Source: Pseudoscleropodium purum (Eukaryota > Streptophyta > Bryopsida > Hypnales > Brachytheciaceae). From it: 64,000 nt of DNA. Below are positions 58,980 through 64,000 of the stretch, piece after piece; positions within the stretch are counted from its first letter, which is position 1; every line of letters starts with the position of its first letter. Position numbers and translations under genes: made by a program. The notes beneath the pieces were generated by a model. The model saw only the letters and a program-made list of their open reading frames with translations, was not told the DNA's origin and did not search any database. The DNA is taken from positions 4,838,501 to 4,902,500 of the forward strand of contig OZ017801.1 of assembly GCA_963969395.1 (NCBI GenBank), given 5' to 3'.

Positions 58980-61662
58980 GAAATTTTCATGCTGATTTCA
59001 ATTCCGTTTAGTTCTGTGACTGGATGTCTGAGATCTGTGACTGGGAATGCATGTAATGCAGACAAAGTTCAGTGCTGACGTTGGTCTTAATGGTTGTCAG
59101 ATATTTCACAGGTTTCACACGTATGAACGTGTTCGGGGAGTGATGTGTTCGCAACTTCGCATTGTTAATTAAGTTGCCTCTCTTTAATTTGGGCGCCTGA
59201 TGATGCGGATTTGGTTTGGTGTGCACGTGGTATACTATTGTTAAATGTTCAACTCCGGGCACTCACTGCTCCTAATTCTCTTCACAATTGGTTTTCACGG
59301 ACCACCCGACATGTAGTGCTTAATAGTTTGCAGTCGGTTTTAAAGCGCAGTGTCGCAAGGAGCTGAAACTGTTTCTTACAATTGTTGACGAGGATGTACT
59401 GGTGGACTCGGTGATTCCTTCACATCTACTATCGTGTGCATGGCATGGTAGCTTCGGTAGCCATATTGATCCATGTCCAATTCACATGCCCTAAACTTAC
59501 ATAAACTTACAGTAGAACTGGTTTGAAGGACTACGGACCACTAAGTAAACCAGTCTATGACAGGCAGAATGACTGGTTTGCCCTGTTGGCATTGTTCAAT
59601 TTAAAAAAGAAATCCACATATTGAGGACAATTGGGTAAATGTGAGAAATCAGGAGAGTGGTTGTAGTTTCATTTAAAATTTTTATTTTTTATTAAGTATG
59701 AAATTTTTTGTGAATTTTTGGAGTATGTTGCTCGAAGAGTTTTTAGATTACCTGAAAACCAACAAAAAATGTATCAATAATGGTCATCTTAATTATGTAC
59801 CTAAAGCAATCTCAATATTTCCTAACATATCCAAAACATGAAGGCCTAAAAAAGTCACTTCTTATAATGAATGTACATTCAAAAGATGAAAGTTCCTATT
59901 GTAGTCACTAATCTCTCTATTTGATCATACAAGACATTGATTGTGACCACTAACTCAACCTAATGTAGTCCAAACCTCATTTATTGAAAAAAAACTTGTC
60001 AAGATTTGATGATAAGACTATAATGGATTATTCCCTAGGTGTCTATGATCAATCTTTTGCTTATCATATTATTAGGTTATTTCAATTTAATACTCTAGTC
60101 AATGATATCCACTAGAAAAAGTATGAGGTCTTGGTTGGGTCGCTAGTGAGTGACAAACTAATTTGTTGTTTGTAGTCTAAAAAAGCCTATGAAATTTGTC
60201 AAATTTGTGTAGTCAGAATATGTGAACTTTGCAAAATGCAATTGGATTTTGTTTTAACAGGTTCTAAACATTCAATATATTGAATGTAACTCTCAATTGT
60301 TTACTCCAAGTCCTTATTTTAATATACTTGTTCAACAATTGCAAAATTGAATGTCAATCAAATTAAGTAGTTTTGGAAGTTAAGTACTAAAAACAACTAA
60401 CTTCAAATGGCACTTATCAAATTTCATTTGTTTAATACGAGAAGAAAAGTTCTTTTTACAAGTAGGGTAGTAGTAGGTGAAACTATCCATGTGGGATATG
60501 TAAATTTGAAACAATAGGAGCTCAACCACTCATAGTTAAGTCAAATTAGGAATTGTATTCATATTTAAATTGCAAACCTCATTTAGTCATATTAAAAATT
60601 CTTTAAAAAAACGTTTAACTAAATTAATGTAGGTGATTAAGCTAAATTTCATCTCAATAAATCGGTTTGAGGGTTTGAGACTCTAACTAAAAGTTATGGA
60701 CAAATTTCAAAGAGAGGTTGAAAGGGCTTTTTTTTGACATTTTCCAACACCTTCTTTGAATTTTGCCCATAACTTTTAATTGGAGTCTTAAACTTCAAAC
60801 CAATATTTGGAAGTAAAATTTATCTTGATTACCCAATTTTTTTTGAAAAAAATTATTTTACTTTGCCTAAATGAGGTCTAAAATTTAACTTTGAACCCAA
60901 TTTCTATGTTTTAAAAATGAGTATTCGAACTCTTAACTTTAAATTATCTCATATTCTTTAAGGATTCATAATGGACAATTGAATTCATTATAAAAAAGAC
61001 CTCTTCATCTTTCATTCTCACCTAATGTCAATGAAGTAGGTCTTCCACATTACCATGTAAAAATTTTGTTGATGGTTGATGGTCATTGGACAATTTTGAA
61101 CATTTGTTTTATTTTTCGCAACTTGGTTAGAATTTAATTAGCATCCGATTTAAAGGCATTCAATAATTATATTAAAATGCATCAGAGTACCTTAACCACC
61201 ATTATTGAACACTTAAATTTGGATTTAGAGCCATTGACAAGGCCATTAATAGTCATCCAATACTCCGACAGATATAGGAAAAACATTAACACTTAAGCCT
61301 GAAAAAGATAAACTTTGGGGTTGTTAGAGGGCTATAGAGCAACCCTCTAAAGATTTGATTATGTCTATAGGAATTTGTTGAATCTAAATTGAAAGATAGG
61401 AGATTTTGCATTGAGAAAAGTTGTTGTGAAGAAGAAGTTTGAACAACAATTTATCCAAAAAGTGAGTGAGTGCTACAAAGACAAAGTCTTTTTCAAGAAT
61501 CTTAACATAAATGTTTGTTTTAGAAATTCTATAACAACTAACAACAAAGTCTTTGTTGAATTTTGGATTATTTCAAGATTTAATTTAGTGTAAAAATGGA
61601 ACTTCATTTTCTTAGTTTGAACCAATATCAAAAATGGATTTTGGGGATCCATGATTCAATCA
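58980..61662. other. intergenic DNA
   Basis: The first 600 bp keep the mixed composition of the gene flank; after about 59.6 kb the sequence is AT-rich. No gene or RNA is supported. A worn inverted pair around 60655-60830 (AATCGGTTTGAGGGTTTGAGACTC, AAAAGTTATGGACAAATTTCAAAG against CTTTGAATTTTGCCCATAAC, TTTAATTGGAGTCTTAAAC) suggests a small foldback element of about 180 bp. Confidence 0.45.
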
Positions 61663-61975
61663 CATTAGAAGAAGTTTGAGGGCTCTGGAAGCATGTGAGT
61701 TATCAAGTTGCGAATAGAATCAATACAACGTCGAAACTAGATTGCTGACGTGGTCAAGAGTCAAGACCCTACCATGTCATTGTCCCCCCCCCCCCCCCCC
61801 CCACATTTATTTTTCCAATTTTTTTGCATTTGGAGATTAAAAATATTTTATTTTATTTTATTTTTATTTTTTGAAAAAAAAAATTCTGACAGTGGGCCAT
61901 TCCCCTCGTTGTGGGGAACAGCTACGGGGAACAAGCCCGAAATGGGCTTCCAATGCCCTCAAATTTCTTCTAATG
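61663..61975. mobile_element. MITE-like element, CATTAGAGG family, copy 4
   Basis: The ends CATTAGAAGAAGTTTGAGGGC and GCCCTCAAATTTCTTCTAATG are inverted complements over about 20 bp with one or two mismatches. A 19-C run (61784-61802) is followed by T-rich and A-rich tracts in the middle. A TGCTGACGTGGTCAAG block fits the family's CCACGTCAG word in the opposite orientation, so this copy is probably inverted relative to copies 1-3. 313 bp. Confidence 0.75.
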
Positions 61976-62847
61976 ATTTTACCAAGGCAAATGTAGTTTT
62001 GGCTTGCAATTTTGTATAGAGGGATGAATAAGGATTAACCTCTCAATGATTGAGGTCTTATTTTCCACCAAAACCTACTCAAACACTATCATTTTCACCA
62101 TTGTGATGTTCTGTGTAGTTTCGAAAATACACAGAACTAAAACACATGTGCGCCATTTAATGTGGGTCCTTGACAGTGTTTTCACCATCAATCCCTCCGA
62201 ACGCATTTGCATCAAGCATCTCCGATCAATTCCTAACTCGTACAAGAACTTAGACTTCTACCTGTAACGCATCTCGCATGAAACCGAAAGCAAAAATGAA
62301 AGCAAACACGAGTTTGACAATTCAGAAGAAGACCTTGATCCATCCATACTGTAGGCAAGAATGTTAAAATATGTGCCATGGATCATGGCCACAACGCCAG
62401 AGAAGCCATTTCCAACCAGCTTCACATGAGCGCACCACTCAAGGAAAACTCTCAGGCTCGATTCCTCGTCTCAACCAGAATTGGTCGTTCATTGGACCAG
62501 CTCTTGACTAATCCCTTCTGCGTGTGCCACATACTTTGCAGCCATCTCAGAGTCCTCAGCTCCTGGAGAGATTCAGTCTCCAGGTACCCGTAGATGCGTC
62601 CCGGGAAATTAATAGGCTTGACTGACAGCAATCCCACTGCGGCGCGAACTGAACTTAAGGAGGAACATCTATGAAGCTTAGCAGTCAAGGCAATGGTAAC
62701 CCGATCACAACAGCCAACTCTTCCTTAGTTTATAGCTCCCTCTCTTGCTCTCTCACACCTTTGACTTGCAATCGACCAAGGAACCTGAGTCCAAGTATAT
62801 TACTTCCCGGTTAAAGGATCGAACCCCCACGTCTGGGAACTCGAGGC
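61976..62847. other. upstream flank of the germin-like pseudogene
   Basis: From about 62.05 kb the sequence is GC-richer. Open frames at 62046-62267, 62378-62593 and 62452-62688 (minus) are not recognised. The segment probably holds the former promoter and leader of the germin-like locus; a CT-rich stretch (TCCCTCTCTTGCTCTCTCACAC) lies at about 62738-62759. Confidence 0.35.
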
Positions 62848-63502
62848 ATGGGCAGCATGAACAATTCAACCGCAGCAGTGGGTGGGTGACAGTGGCGGTG
62901 TTAGCAAGCATGGCCTTGCTGATGCCCATTCTGGGCATGGCGGCCGACGCCGGACCCCTCCAGGCCTTCTGTCTCGCCGACAACTCCACCGGCCTGATCA
63001 CCATCAATGGCCTCCCCTGCTTGCCCGCCGCCCAGTGTCCGTGTTCCACTTCATGTCCCGGGCCTTGACCAGGTCCGGCGACACCCACACCGCCAACAAT
63101 ACCAAGGTGACACCTGCCTCAGTGTTGAAGTTCGTGGAATTGAACACCTTGGGCATCTCGGCGGCCGGCATTGATTTCGTCAAATGCAAGGGCAGGATCA
63201 ACCCACCTCACATATATACACCCGCGCGTCACTGAGCTTCTGATTTTGGCCAAGGGCGAGCTCTACGTGGGCTTCTTGGACACCATCAAGGTCGGCGAGC
63301 TCTTTATGTTCCCCAAGGCCCTGGTGCACTTCCAGCTCAATGTGGACAACGGCCAGGGTTGGACAGCCAGGGTTGGAGCAGCTTGGTGCAGCAAGTCGCC
63401 ACGGCGCCGTTCAAGCCTGACATCAAGGACGAGGATTTGGAGAGGGGCTTCCGCATTAGCGAGCAGACCGTGGACACCATCCAGAACCAATTCCGCATGT
63501 AA
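62848..63502 (+). pseudogene. germin-like protein (cupin) pseudogene with at least four frameshifts
   Basis: Pieces in different frames follow the germin-like order. The start (ATG 62848) shifts frame near 62878-62888. A hydrophobic signal segment (VAVLASMALLMPILGMA) then leads to DAGPLQAFCLAD and ITINGLPCLPAAQ. The frame shifts again near 63025-63050 and continues SGDTHTANNTKVTPAS, FVELNTLGISAAGIDF. A third shift falls inside cupin box 1, after NPPH and before HPRVTELLILAKGELYVGF. Box 2 reads GELFMFPKALVHFQLN, with Ala where the family has Gly. After NVDNG a fourth shift and probable loss of sequence lead to FKPDIKDEDLERGFRISEQ and the stop at 63500-63502. Intact germin-like proteins are secreted cell-wall manganese cupins of about 210-220 residues. 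No introns. The body is GC-rich and still well conserved, so decay is recent, or some shifts are assembly errors. Confidence 0.8.
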
Positions 63503-64000
63503 ATCATATCGCAGTCGCCCTCCCATACGAATTGATGACATTGGGAGAGCTAGGCGAGCTAAGTCAGCTAACAATTCATTCATGATTTCATTCCTTGAGT
63601 CACGCGTACACGTTGCCTGATCAGATCTTGCGGAAACATCGCAATTATACAGCCCGGTTACAAGATAATTTTCAACACATTCATTGTGATTAGAAGTAAT
63701 ATCTCAGAGTTTGGTGGTACAAACTGACTATCTTGTGCTCATCAGACTCATGCTACAGTTGAATTTCCTGTTCTGCAGATTTGAGTTTAATAAAGCCAAT
63801 TACCCTCTTGAAGAATTCCTCTAATATTACATAACTGATTGGGTGGAAACGATACTATAGTAAGAGTCATCTGCACGGTGCAATTCAGTTTTAATTGAGA
63901 GACACAGCACTTTCTAGACTCATAACCCTGCGAATGATAAATTCTACCCTATGAGCATTACTTGGTCTTTCGTTCTTTCATGCTGGACGCTTGACCAGTT
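63503..64000. other. 3' flank of the germin-like pseudogene
   Basis: Mixed-composition sequence without a further gene. An AATAAA at 63789-63794, 287 nt after the stop, could be the pseudogene's former polyadenylation signal. Confidence 0.4.
63789..63794 (+). terminator. candidate polyadenylation signal of the germin-like locus
   Basis: AATAAA in TTTAATAAAGCC, 287 nt after the pseudogene stop. Confidence 0.35.

Noticed and set aside
62753..63583. Long minus-strand frames opposite the germin-like locus.
   Set aside because: They are antisense shadows of a GC-rich coding relic and show no protein family.
1..64000. tRNA, rRNA, CRISPR arrays, viral genes and complete autonomous transposons.
   Set aside because: I looked for them and found none I could support; the repeats are inverted-repeat elements without coding capacity.

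Overview
The window is nuclear DNA from a land plant. The evidence is GT-AG introns, plant-type TATA boxes, AATAAA signals, and plant families: an HMA/HIPP-like metallochaperone fold, an S-protein (plant self-incompatibility) homologue and a germin-like cupin. Long AT-rich gaps with GC-richer, mostly short genes, together with these families, would fit a bryophyte such as a moss. That placement is inference from style, not from a marker gene.

Layout. 1-5.3 kb: moderately GC-rich sequence with a possible leftward promoter at about 1.2 kb, a 30-bp minisatellite and one unrecognised open stretch, but no gene I can name. 5.3-15.8 kb: AT-rich intergenic DNA with repeat relics. 16.4-21.3 kb (+), 34.2-35.7 kb (+) and 37.2-39.0 kb (-): three paralogous four-exon genes. 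They share one plan: a tiny first exon, a variable second exon, a third exon of exactly 73 nt, and a last exon that completes an HMA-like domain and adds a Tyr-rich tail ending near R-P-S-R/Q. The second and third genes are convergent. 39.5-55.8 kb: AT-rich intergenic DNA packed with non-autonomous inverted-repeat elements. 58.4-58.8 kb: an intact, intronless, secreted S-protein-like gene. 62.8-63.5 kb: a germin-like gene broken by at least four frameshifts.

The most notable system is the three-gene cluster. The proteins keep the shape of a heavy-metal-associated domain but have lost the MxCxxC metal site to different degrees (one Cys left in the third gene, none in the other two). All three share a different Cys in a C-D motif after the conserved exon junction. 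Gene 1 has introns several times longer than its relatives, and they contain copies of the surrounding repeats.

The gaps hold at least five families of short inverted-terminal-repeat elements: a 0.92-0.95-kb family with TTAACCCCTAAAGG ends (4 copies), a 0.27-0.31-kb family with CATTAGAGGATTT ends (4 copies), two related 0.24-0.33-kb families with TAAGGTAGG ends (5 copies), a 0.42-kb element with AGGGTAGACTTCCATGTGG ends, and long-stem hairpins. No transposase, tRNA, rRNA or CRISPR was seen. All identifications come from reading the sequence by eye; no search was run.
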